This document shows, in pieces, positions 41,501 to 51,800 of a DNA stretch of 64,000 nt. Numbering within the stretch: position 1 is the stretch's first letter; every line of letters begins with the position of its first letter. Both the position numbers and the translations under genes were made by a program. The stretch is taken from contig JAJGOT010000351.1 in the NCBI GenBank assembly GCA_022457155.1, forward strand, positions 851,354 to 915,353, in the 5' to 3' direction. The notes under the pieces were generated by a model. It had not been told where the DNA came from. It saw only the letters and a list, made by a program, of their open reading frames with translations, and made no database searches. Source of the DNA: Cladopsammia gracilis. Taxonomy: Eukaryota > Cnidaria > Anthozoa > Scleractinia > Dendrophylliidae.

Positions 41501-42366
41501 TGATGTAACAATAATGCGAAGTGTGTATGTCTGTGAACAACATCAGATTAATCCTTCGCAGATTGGGGTCCTCTTGCTCACTGACTCTGATTACAACCAC
41601 CTTGTTGTTTTTCCAGCCATAAACGTTGATTGCAAGGTTGTTTTGACGTTCAACCTTAGAAATCTGACTCAATGGCGTTGGAAAATCAACTCCAGTGCAG
41701 TCTAGGCCATCATCAATGGGATAACTTCCTGGTCTGTTTGTGTTAACGTCAACAGGGAACAATGCCGATCTCAGTGCCCAGCGGAGGCACTGGTTGTCTC
41801 TGTTCTTTACATTGATGATTGCCTGCTTCGACCTGAGGTTTGATGGTGTAGGGATAAATGTGCCGCCTCGTAGAGGCTTGTACACCCCGAACTCAAGGTA
41901 AACAGTTTTGATTTTATCGACCACCCAACCAGAACCCATCTGCTGCCATCTAGAAATCTCTTCCTTAAAACCATTCACAATGTCTTCTAGGAAGCCTTCC
42001 TCTCGCAGCTTATAGATGTGTCACAATCAGTGGTTTAACGTTCCAAAAGAAGTGATCAATTTCTCGATTGTCATCGCCTGCCATTGAAAAGTGAACATCG
42101 AATGACAAAGTGACCTTCACCCCGCCAAGCTCTGTGACTTCGCGTGCAATTCTCTGTAGAATGGCCGCCTTATTAGTTATGAAGAATGAATTCAGGTCCT
42201 TGATTTGGTAGTCATCAGGGACATTCATCTTATAACCATGCAGCCAATTACCGAAGTAATCGTGGTTCCTTGGATTGAAGTCAAGGCGTTGAGCCTCCAT
42301 GTTATATACAGGGATTTCATTTTCTCCAATTGCTGGTCTCGCATCGGGCCTCTGTGCCATTGCCAT
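38550..42366 (-). pseudogene. polB: protein-primed family B DNA polymerase
   Basis: Starts at ATG 42366 and ends at 38550, about 1270 codons. Exo I is YADFES (41259-41276), Exo II HNLKGYDAHH (about 40580), Exo III DLYLMTDVLLLAD (about 40130-40170). Palm motifs: YLDANNLYG (about 39840-39870), KLMNNSVFGK (about 39357-39386) and YTDTDS (39069-39086). Zinc motifs near 41400 and an endonuclease-VII-like DHCHITG..CN block near 40670 are typical of Polinton polymerases. Breaks: frameshift at about 42010-42020, TAA at 40215-40217 and TGA at 39459-39461. The two stops are in the same phase as the surrounding frames. Confidence 0.9.
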
Positions 42367-42373
42367 TTGGGTT

Positions 42374-42382
42374 GGTATATGC
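42374..42382 (-). promoter_or_regulatory. GCATATACC motif before polB
   Basis: Seven bases before the ATG at 42366 on the minus strand and inside the inner end of the terminal repeat. Confidence 0.5.
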
Positions 42383-42652
42383 AGGGGTGTGGTTTCTTCA
42401 ATTGGTGATCTTGTGTCGGGCCAGCATTCACAAGCACTGAGTAGTAGAGGGGCTTGGTGTATCCGAGATCACCTCCAAACGCCCGAATAACCGCTTATTT
42501 TGGGAACTCCCGAACGCCCGAGTTACCGTGCCCCCAGGGCTCATTGCATTCGCCCTGGGGGCACGACAACTCGGGCGTTTGGGAGTTCCCAAAATAAGTG
42601 GTTATTCGGGCATTTGGAGGTGATCTCGGATCACCAAGCCCCTCTACTACTA
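42375..42652. repeat. right terminus: long palindrome around a GC-rich hairpin
   Basis: The inverted arm 42418-42526 matches left-end 23877-23985. The hairpin 42527-42565 (13-bp stem, 13-base loop) has its loop in the same plus-strand orientation as at the left end. A second arm (42566-42652) then repeats the left-end arm in direct orientation with a few changes. Together the two arms form a palindrome of roughly 230 bp, whereas the left terminus has hairpin plus one arm. Confidence 0.85.
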
Positions 42653-42654
42653 GT

Positions 42655-42781
42655 GGACGCGCCAGAGAAGAAACTTCACTGAAGTCGATATCGTCCTGTT
42701 GAAAGACAACAACACATGCAGAAACAAATGGCCCATGGCTAGAGTCCTTGCTGCCCGTAGAGATGACAAAGGCCAAGTAAA
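42655..42781 (+). pseudogene. BEL element 1 integrase C-terminus (3' part after the Polinton)
   Basis: Open frame with VDIVLLKDNNTCRNKWPMAR, the usual C-terminal block of BEL integrases, followed by the 3' LTR. The protein region directly continues the sense of the pieces before 23838, which shows that the Polinton landed in this gene. Confidence 0.8.
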
Positions 42782-43107
42782 CGCTAGTTTCGAATATTGG
42801 TTTCCCTTTGTAATCGGACCAGTCTGTCCGAGTGTTTAGGATACGTGATGTCCCCGAGGTTCATTCCAGTTTAAGTCAAACCTCGGCGCTGCACGTTTTT
42901 CTTATTAATCGTTGATATTTCGTTTGTGTACGGCTAAAGGAACACTTACTGGACTGTCATTCGTCAAGGAACTTACGGAGAAGTTAAAGGATCGAACATT
43001 ACAAACACTTCTGAATTTAAGGTTACGGTAACACAGATTTTCGTATTGTAAACAGGACAGTGTCGAACGTTTCCAGAGTTGATCTAGACAAATAAATCAT
43101 GGATTTT
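42782..43107 (+). repeat. 3' LTR of BEL element 1
   Basis: Near-identical copy of 17282-17607; begins CGCTAG where the 5' copy has TGCTAG, so the terminal TG is mutated. Confidence 0.9.
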
Positions 43108-44366
43108 ACAGCTGTTACATTCACTGTCTCTAATGAAAGCTTAAATGAAATATATCCTTTGGCTACTTGCTTATCTCAAGCCATAAAATGTTTAGACAAA
43201 AAATTATGACAACTCAAGTTTCTTACTTTTCTGATTCAGGTTTTACCAGTATTTGTTTAATGTTCCATTCACTGAGTTTTCATAATTATTATCAATAGCC
43301 TATAATTTCAGAAATCCAGTTAACCTTTAATGTTAAGTTCAAACATAAACAGAAGATATATTAGCAAGATTAGCTTAAGCTCTTACATGTACATGCAGTC
43401 AACAATTTAGTATGCATGGTCCTGATCCTGTTACAATCATTTAGTTACTTCAATTTCACAGTAAAAATCCATTTAATCCAAACCTTTACAAGAAAAATCT
43501 CTCTTCAATTTACCCTTGGACTTGTTTCAGCAATTCCTAGTTCTTATTTTTAACGGGATGTCAAAGATTTGAAAGAGAATGGCTTCCACAGCCGCCATCT
43601 TGCTTTTGAAACATGAGAAATGGCCGAGTAAACCTGGGTAGAGTGAGCCAGCGGTCAGCAGTTTTAGCCTATAGAGCAGGCACTGTAGCACTCAAAAAAA
43701 TCGTTTTTTGGCGAAAATTCAAATTCTGGAAGAAAAGTTATGTCAAAAAGAAGCTAAAGAACACAAAAATAAGGATAACCTTCGCTCCAAAGCTAGGTAA
43801 GTGAAACAATGAATCTATGCTGAAGTTCTGTTGCTACACAGGCAGCTTAGATAACACAACCTTTGGCTTAGACTGCTCAGTTCGATCTTTTGACTGCATG
43901 TTTGAAAGGGTTTGAAATCAACATGCATGCATTTCTTAGCTTCATGCAGTATAGTGTTTTGAGAACTTTTTTTACACACATTCCTTCCCAATTTTATATT
44001 AACACAAATAACAGTTTGACCAAGATAGACCAAACTGTCCATAATTATAACAATTTGACAGATCTCTCCAAGCTTCCTATATCCTTTATACCTACACGTA
44101 AATAAGCTTACGGTGTATATAATGCTTAATATTTTTTAGCTACATTGGAATTTGTCTCCTGTTTTCAAACATGTATGACCTTGATTTAGAAGCTTTATGT
44201 GTGCTGGATTATGTAAGGGGGAAAATGAATACACAGACAAAGAACTACAACTTAAACCAAATGCTTTCTTTGTTGTAGCTACATGGATGACTATGAGAGC
44301 TTTCAAACAGCTTGCATGGGCACTCTGACGTTAGCAAACCTCCGCTCAGATGTCCAGTTCAGCTAA
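43108..44366. other. mostly non-coding; one exon-like stretch
   Basis: 43670-43798 is open in a frame with coiled-coil character and ends at a consensus donor (CTAG|GTAAGT at 43798). Two short stretches after AG acceptors at about 44140 and 44280 are not convincing. No gene is called. Confidence 0.3.
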
Positions 44367-44673
44367 TATACAGCTGTTTGATTAAACGTTGTCACTGATC
44401 GGTCTTACCCCTACGCGACCAGACCGAAAGGGAGTATGGGTGAATTAAAATGCATGATTAATTATTCTATATCGCGTTTACAACGGAGAACAAAACTCAT
44501 GTTTGTCTTCGCGTGTTACGCAAAGACAACCAGAGTCGCTTCGATAAGGACGTTCCGTATTTTGATAATGTGCAGTTATTGAATGTGAATTGATTTCTCC
44601 CCATAATCCTTTTCGGTCTGGTCGCGTAGGGATGAGACCGATCAATGACAACGTTTAATCAAACAGCTGTATA
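44367..44673. mobile_element. MITE with ~70-bp inverted repeats
   Basis: The left end TATACAGCTGTTTGATTAAA is mirrored by TTTAATCAAACAGCTGTATA ending at 44673, and similarity continues inward for about 70 bases, through CTACGCGACCAGACCGAAA. TA dinucleotides at the borders suit a Tc1/mariner-type target, not proven. No coding capacity. Confidence 0.8.
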
Positions 44674-46672
44674 TAGCTAGGCTTAGCCTAACAGCGTAGC
44701 CCACTGAAGACCCGGTGAACGAGCTTAACTAAGATGAAACTTAACTTACGTGAAAGGTCGGTAGCACAAGAATTAAGATTGACGACCAGGCTATTTGTCA
44801 ATTTTAGCAAATCTCAAACACAGTAAGCTTAAGCTTATTTAATACCCGACTGTCTGCACAGTACATTTAGACCGTACAAAAGTTCACAAAAACAACTTTT
44901 TCTCCGTCTAGAATACCTATTACGACTATTTTCCGAATAAAATACAGTTGTTGCTTGTCAAAAAATGCCCGAGAAACTGATTTGGAAACCAAAATTGCAA
45001 AAATACACAAACATATTTGCATAAGGCGACGCGACTATAAAATCTAAGTCTTGTTTTGTTTACATAAAATCGCTTTTCAATCTATGTAATGAATGAACAA
45101 ACACATAAAAATGGACAACACAATCTTCTTTCGAAAAATTTTATTCAAATCTCCATTAGTTTGTTTAAAAGCAAAACGCGTACATTTATAGCGCATCGAG
45201 GCCGAGCCGTGTGTTCGATGAAATTCAGGAAATCAATACAACCGAATTAAGCTACACATTTACAAACAATTCTCCAAAACTAACGAGAACACAAATAAAA
45301 AGTCAATCACCGATTGATATCAAGATAAATTCCCATCGAAAAATGTAATTTGTTTTACCTTTAAGTCCCTCGCTTGCTTGAAAAGTCTTCAAATCTCAGC
45401 ATTGGTTCTGAAATCCGTAATAAAAACAAACATTTCCCGCATTGATATAAACATATGAAGGTCCTCGAAGCAAGATTTTACCCTTAAAGTTCTTCTTTTT
45501 CCACTAAAGCAGCTTCTGAGTATATCTTATTTAGTATCCCTGTCTTGAGTAGCAAACCGCGAAAAAATGCAGGGAAATAACGACTTTACTGCTCCACTAA
45601 ACCCCAGCACTAAACACTGTGAAAGATCCAACTTTTAAAGTGTTTACCGAGCTGGCGGCTGTGTATAGCCGCGCGTGTGGCGTCATATGTGCATGTTTTA
45701 CGACGTCATACGAGCCCGTGAATTATATGCTTTCGGTATATTGCAACTTGAAAACTTATGCCAGTTTTTTTCAAGTTCTCATATGTCGGTTGATTATGTT
45801 TGTTGTCCCTTCAGGGAGTCATATCATGTTTTCTTCTGGGTGTTCCAAGAGCTTTTCATAAATGAGGAAATGCTCAATTTCGAACACAAACAGCAAAATC
45901 GCCGTGACATGGCTCCTTTTAGATTTAATCTTGCGCTGAAGTAAAACGAGCTCAGTGACCCCATTTTTTTATTATCAAATTGTACTCGGCATGTTGAGAT
46001 AAAGTTTTTGCAAAGTTAAAAAAATAGGGTGTCACCAGAAATTTCCAAATATTGGCATGATGCTAAAATTAAGGGGATCCACGCAGCTCTTAGATGAATG
46101 ACCTAAACAATGCCCCTATCTCTAAAAACAATAGCAGCTGTGTTTTACAAGGCCAATGGAAATAGAGGTTATTGAGAGCTGTGTGCCACCTGAAAATTTA
46201 GGCCGTTTTAACAGGAGGATGATTGAATGCTGATGTGAATATAAAATCTGGCGACACCTACTTTTTCTGGTGAGCACATGCAATTTTACTAACGTCCACG
46301 TGGTCAGCCCGAGTGTGGCTGCAAACTAGAATGTGCCGTTACAAAAGCTGGGATCTATCGGGGAAGTAAATGAATTTCACGCGAGCAGCAACAAGAAAAC
46401 CTTACCGTTCGTTTTGCTTTGTCAAGTCAAAAAATTGAAGCAGGGTCGGTAAATCATGAAACTATTCATTCACTGTCACAATTTTTCCAAAGCAACAGTT
46501 TGAAAGCGTTTCTGTGAACGTGTATTGTGTGCAAATGTTAAAGGCACACTGCCAGCCAAGCATATACAAGGATTTATTTTCTAACTGTTTGAAAAAGAGT
46601 GGCTCCTTTATTTCAATTCTTTTTTATTGAATTGTATTTATTATGTGAGATCTATAAACTGCAAGTGGCTAT
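44674..46672. other. non-coding, no gene seen
   Basis: AT-rich. The frames at 45619-45861 and 45675-45944 overlap in different phases and show no splice sites or motifs. Confidence 0.4.
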
Positions 46673-46799
46673 GTTGTAGGTAATTTTTTATTTCAGGTAA
46701 TTTTTATTTTTCCATTGTTTCAAAGTCATTAGCATATATTACCACACCCAAAAACAATAGAGAAATAAAAATTACCTGAAATAAAAAATTACCTACAAC
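46673..46799. repeat. 127-bp hairpin element with 37-bp perfect arms
   Basis: GTTGTAGGTAATTTTTTATT (from 46673) is mirrored by the sequence ending 46799; the arms enclose about 50 bases. Looks like a very short MITE. Confidence 0.75.
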
Positions 46800-47704
46800 A
46801 GCTATTTGATGAATGTAATTTATTATTACTTTTGCCAGCACTAAGCAAAGAATTCACCTGGCAGGGAAATGCCCATGAGCTGTACCTTGCAATACATGTA
46901 GCTAGTGCCATACAAACTAGCACTGCGCACAAGTGAGCTCAAATTTTGATTTGCATATATCTTACACACCAATTGTTTTTATGTGTGGCAAGGTGGAAGG
47001 GGTGCAGGAAATACTCTGAAATTGAATGGAATATTGATGATTGATATTAACAGGAGATGTTTTTCAGTATCACAGGTGCCATCAATACCAAACATATGAG
47101 ACTATTTCGATTACTGCCCCTTTAACTCTGTATAAAAAGACTTTCTGCCCCCTCCCCCTCCCCATTTCAATTTATTTTTGCATGGACCACACCCATTAAA
47201 TTCCACTACCTTACAAAAAAAAAACAGGTTTACAAAAGTCTGGAAAATAAGTTTAAAATAATTTTGGATCAAAACAAGACAAACTGACAACAATATTATG
47301 TATTCTGTACCCTTATTTTTCAGTGGAGAAAAATTCATGCAAGATATGGGTGGAGAGCTCACTAGTTCAGGTTTGATTACCTAGTGACATTGTATTAAAT
47401 TAGAAATATTACACGTTTTTGTTTGAGGTACCTCTAGCATAACAGGGTGGGTTCCCACCAAAATCTTCAAAAACTTTCATCTTCAAAGTAGCTTGCCTTT
47501 CATGCAACAACAATTAAGAATGAATCAAAGTGTTCTAATTTTTCTTTATTATTCTTGTAACCACATCCATTACACATCTGTTGACATGTTGGACTACAGC
47601 ATTAACATAAAGGTAACAGCTATAAACAGTGCATTCAATGTAATGATAATAGTGAAACACTTCAAAATCATATCCTCATATAGTGATCACTACCTTTTTT
47701 GTAG
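46800..47704. other. intron or intergenic, no gene seen
   Basis: No supported feature. Directly followed by the first recognisable exon of the protease gene. Confidence 0.35.
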
Positions 47705-50010
47705 GGACGTTTTCAAACACTGATTGAGGCTATTGATAACAATAATCAGCCTGAAATTCTTGATCAAGACAACAAATATTTTTGTGACAGGTAACATAGA
47801 TGAAATGTTATTATCTAAAAACATGTAATGTATTTGCCGTCAAATGATTGTTTCTGAACACTGAACTACAAGCGAATCTTTGTTTATGATTATTGTGCTT
47901 GTATTACGTCTACTCTACAGGTGTAATGGACTTGGCAGAGGAGAAAAGGCACTGTTTGTCAGCAAATGGCCTAAAGTGTTAACCATACATTTTCAAAGGC
48001 TAGGGCTATACTGTTTTAACGCACTTATTGCAGTTTGAGTCATCGTTTCTTTGTCTGAAAGGTTTTGATCAGACTATACATGAACTTTCCTGATTACCTC
48101 ATGCACGAAGCGCCATGAGGTCATAAAATGGGCTTCGTTTTTCTTGTTATTATTTTTATTTTTTGTGTCACGATTTTGCATACAAATTTACGCATGCATA
48201 TTTTAGTGACCAGGTCCTCGGGTCACCAACATATTCTACAAAAATGGCTGCCACGCTCGGCATATGCTTGGTTTTTTTATACCGTAGTCTCGTGTCATCG
48301 CATTAATAACCCACATTTAAAATATTCAAAATGGAAAGAGAAAGCTTTAAAAAATACCCAAAGCCGCTATAGTGGAGAAAAAGGAGAGCTTTCAGCAACT
48401 AAATCTTGCTTTGAGGAAATTCATACGCTTTTATCAGTGCGGGGCGATCAAAACCGAAGAAACAGAGTTTTAAATAATTTTCATACAGACAAGGGACTTA
48501 CCGTAAAGAAACTACAATTTTTGGTAAGAATTTATGTTGATATCAATTTGTGATTCATTTTTTCTTTGTTCTGGTTAGTTTCGGCGAAATATTTATAAAA
48601 CATGCTAAAATTCAATAGAATTGTCATCTGATATTATGTAAACAAAATACCTTACTTCAAATGCTTCACCTAATACGCAAGAATGTCTGTGTATGTTTTG
48701 CAATTTTCATTTCCAAATCAGTTTCTAGGGCAATTTTCGATACAACTGGTGTATTTTATTCGAAAATTAATCATACTTGTAATTCTAGACCGAGTAAAAG
48801 TTTTGTGCAAGGTCGCGTAGTTCTGTTATTGAGATTCGCTAAAATTGAAAAATAGCCCGGTCGTTTGCCGATTTCATTGCTTTTAAAAGTAGTCTTTTCA
48901 AATGTAACGGAAATAAGTCATGGTTTGGGAAATAAAAGACGAGTGTGTATTTGATCGGGAATCAATAAATTAAATATTCAAAGCGAGTACAGAAAACATG
49001 TTTTAGCGTGTTCCTTAGTATGTCACACAAAATTCGTTGAGGGGGGGAAGGGGTGCATGACTCGTTCAAAACAAACCATAAAACTTTCTTATGCAAGCGC
49101 ATGAGTGTAGGCTACAATAGTAGCCTCTTGTTTGTTTTATTTTTGATCAGATTAGAGAGGACAGGGAATAAAATAAAGAAAAAATTAAGATACCCTGAAT
49201 GGCTTGACTGTACACTTTTAAAGGGACCATCAAAGGCATGTGAAGGATCGTCACACACCAGGCAAAAGACATCATTACTCAAGAAAGTTGGTTCACTTTA
49301 CATCAAAGACAAATCCTAAAAATGTCCGGCATTTTATGAGAAAAGGGTAGCACTTTTCTCAGGTTTTCATAAGGGCGAGTCGAAGTTAAAAAAGGTGTCC
49401 TTTTTTGTTTTGAGTGTAAAATACAAACAAAGACATTGATTTTAAGGCATTTTTCATTTTCGTAATCCGCGTTTTTTGTGAAAAGTAGAATTGCCGGAAC
49501 CGACCACTGATTCAGAAGGTTACTTTTTGTTTACATATTATTCTGAAATAAAAAACTCACATCCTTAGTATTTCACACTAAAAAACGTTTGGCATTGTAA
49601 GCAATGAATTTAATTATTATGTGACACCTTCAATGTAAGTTGCTAACTAGTCTTTGACTTTAATTCTCCCAGAACAACAATGTGTACGAGTTGAAGGGTG
49701 TAGTTGTGCATAGTGGCACAAGCTGCAACAGTGGTCACTACTATAGCTTCTGCAAAGTAGACAAGAAGTGGTTCTGCATGAATGATGACATGGCAAGTGA
49801 AAGAACCTGGTTGCTTGCCAATATTATATTATTTGAAATAATTTATAGAGGACATTGTTGCTCAGATTTCCATCTTAATTGCAGGTCTCCCCCGTGTCAA
49901 GTACTGAAACGCTTAGCCAAGAGGCATATGTCCTCTTTAATGTACCCTGCCAAAGCAATATGACAAAGTTAGTGTTACAAATGTACCTCTCAAATCCTTC
50001 ACACTACTAG
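47705..50010 (+). CDS. ubiquitin-specific protease (USP/UCH), C-terminal exons
   Basis: Four plus-strand exons with peptidase C19 content: 47705-47790 (FQTLIEAIDNNN..DNKYFCDR), 47921-47998 (CNG..EKALFVSKWPKVLTIHFQR), 49673-49792 (YELKGVVVHSGTSCNSGHYY, the His box with catalytic His in G-H-Y-Y) and 49885-50010 (VSPVSSTETLSQEAYVLFN, the last USP block, then TAG). Acceptors are normal. The donor after 49792 is GCAAGT, a GC-AG intron; after 47998 no GT donor is visible (GCTAGG). The exons encoding the catalytic Cys box and the part between exons 2 and 3 were not found. It removes ubiquitin from substrates if functional; the subfamily is not assigned and a pseudogene is possible. Confidence 0.6.
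48320..48521 (+). CDS. possible unidentified exon
   Basis: Charged open stretch (SRYSGEKGELSATKSCFEEI near 48360-48425) ending at a donor TTG|GTAAGA (48521). It lies in the large gap between protease exons 2 and 3 but has no USP resemblance. The frame extends upstream into a hydrophobic stretch that is probably not coding. Confidence 0.25.
48522..49672. other. intronic or intergenic, no gene seen
   Basis: AT-rich, no supported frame. Probably intron of the protease gene. Confidence 0.35.
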
Positions 50011-50617
50011 AAATCCATGTTCAAACTGACCACTGCATATGTGCCACTTCATTACTGTAGGAGAATCAACAGACAATTGCAAAGGAGGAAGTTTTGAGTG
50101 AGTCCCAGATTTATTATTACTTATTGTTACTGTAAATCCTCTGCAACCCCTCCCCGTTTTCAGGGAAAGAAAGTTAATAAGCCTCCTCTCTTTTAAGTCC
50201 TCCTTTCCCTCTCCCTTAGTATTCTTCACTAATAAATGCATAATTGTATCAAGCAATCATGACTGTAAAATGTTGTGCAGACTGATCCAGGATGGTTTGA
50301 TGTGTTTGAAATAAAAAAGCCCACCCTACGAGGGGCTTAATAGAGGATTCATGGTAAATAAAGCAGCCTTTTTTCTTCAAAATAAGATTGTAACACATGT
50401 ATATATCTTAGATAGGCAAATGGTTTAAAAGTTGAAAGTCTGCTGGGTAATATATAAAGTCAGCTAGTTGTTCATTTTGTATGATGATAACCAATAAGGA
50501 TTACATGTTGCACTCCCTTTGATGGGAAGCATTAATTATTGATACCATTATTTTTATCACTATCACTATATTAATATTAATGTGTAATAGCATCGTTTCT
50601 TGTTTTTCCTTTGAAAG

Positions 50618-50730
50618 AGGACACCAAGGATGATAAGAACAGCCAACTTCCAAAGTGCACAATTGGTAACCACAACGTATACCAATGTGACCTTGAAACA
50701 CTGTTGCATGCTGAGAAGATTAATGATAAT
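50618..50730 (+). CDS. exon resembling the start of a Ulp1/C48 protease domain
   Basis: Open exon with acceptor CCTTTGAAAG and donor AAT|GTAAGG. It ends in VYQCDLETLLHAEKINDN, which resembles the N-terminal Ulp1/SENP motif (L-x-x-L-x(n)-L/I-N-D-x-I-N). It starts about 600 bases after the stop of the USP exons. The His/Asp/Cys core was not found downstream. Resemblance rests on a short motif. Confidence 0.3.
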
Positions 50731-51206
50731 GTAAGGCTCAAGGCTCCTTCAAAAATTATTGACCAACAAACATTCTTTCTGTTTTGAACTGCTTGATGAA
50801 AAATGAAATGTTATATTAATTATTTTTAATTACCATGAAACTTGATTATAGTTTAACCAGAAGCTTATCATGTAGAAGCGATTAACTTCCTGCTATATGT
50901 TCAAAACTATGCTGGGGATTATTAGAAGTCCAAACTGACCAATCAGAATCGCGGATATTTTTTGACCTTATATGGAGTCGATACGTTGAAGGTCTTTCGC
51001 TCAAGAAAAGTGGCGGGTGCTGTGGGAAAATCCTCGAATATATCGAAAGAAAAATTAGAGCAATAAGCGAAGCTGGAAAATCTCAGGGAGAAAATGATAT
51101 ATGCAAAAGGGTCTCCAGAGAGGTTAGATAATCGTTTGGGGTTTATTTTGAGTCATTGCCGGCAAATGAAGTTCGTAAGCTCGAGTCAAGCAATTCATTC
51201 TGACGT

Positions 51207-51800
51207 TTGTTGAAGTCTAGCGACAAATGTCTTGACTTATTTTCTGAAAAACGGGCCAGAATTGATAGGTACGCTACAATGCAGGTTAGGTGGTATGATT
51301 ACGTTAGGCAGATGTTGGGTAGCAGAGATTTGGACGACATTATGATTGAAATTCTCTCGAAACTGGAAGATTTGAAGTCTGTTTTTTCTTGTTGTATGGA
51401 GTGTATTTATTGTCGGATGCAAGTTTATCAGAGAGAGGCAAGAGGTTAGAACAGGAAGAACAAATATTGTTACAGGGATCAGGTTTGATGCGGAGGATGA
51501 TGTTTCCCTTATGAAGCTAGGTTCTGTGGCTGTTTTAAAACAAAAAAGAAGATTACGCCAAATTGTCCACTCACTCTCAAAGGCAAAGCTGGGTTTAAGA
51601 AGGATGCTTATCACGGAGATCGATGCACTAGAAAACATGGAGGACCACGCAAAAATCTATTCCCAGTTTTATTAGAGGTCTAGACACTGGGAACTTACTT
51701 GTGAAAACTGAAATAATTCCCTTCCTGCGTACATTTACCAACGTGTTCAGCAAGGTTGTGAACCAAAGTAGATATCACTCGTTAGGTAGCAAGCTATTCA
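51207..51800 (+). pseudogene. unidentified coding-like region
   Basis: Three open stretches in order: 51207-51445 (DLDDIMIEILSKLEDLKSVF), 51445-51665 in another frame (FDAEDDVSLMKLGSVAVLKQ), and 51665-51800 in a third (IIPFLRTFTNVFSKVVNQS) ending at a donor AAG|GTGAGT. Helical and charged; no family recognised. Frame changes may be exon borders that I could not place. Confidence 0.3.

Larger units (their letters stand above)
23838..42652. mobile_element. Polinton/Maverick (virus-like transposon), about 18.8 kb
   Basis: Inverted terminal repeats at about 23838-24037 and 42375-42565 bracket a gene set typical of Polintons: protein-primed DNA polymerase B, retroviral-type integrase, A32/FtsK-like packaging ATPase and a capsid-type protein, plus accessory genes. 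Length without the inserted LINE is about 17 kb. It sits inside the integrase region of a BEL element. The right side carries an additional terminal arm (42566-42652). No target duplication could be fixed. Most genes carry stops or frameshifts; the integrase is open. No adenain-type cysteine protease was found. Confidence 0.9.
17282..43107 (+). mobile_element. BEL/Pao LTR retrotransposon split by a Polinton
   Basis: Two near-identical 326-bp LTRs (17282-17607 and 42782-43107) bracket a BEL-type gag-pol. The pol frame is recognisable to about 23838, disappears at the Polinton end, and resumes at about 42655 with the last 40 residues of the integrase region. Removing the Polinton leaves about 7 kb, normal for BEL. 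The two LTRs differ at roughly one position in twenty, so the insertion is old. Several stops and frameshifts break gag-pol. A target duplication was not fixed. Confidence 0.88.

Noticed and set aside
24046..42366. In-frame stops in Polinton genes as evidence of an alternative genetic code
   Set aside because: TAA, TAG and TGA all occur as breaks and frameshifts are present too; random decay explains this better.
17270..43125. ACATTCACT near both outer ends of BEL element 1 as a target duplication
   Set aside because: It is not adjacent to the LTR borders (3 and 9 bases away), and BEL duplications are normally five bases; may be chance.
45619..45944. Overlapping 80- and 89-codon frames
   Set aside because: Different phases of the same AT-rich sequence with no supporting signals.
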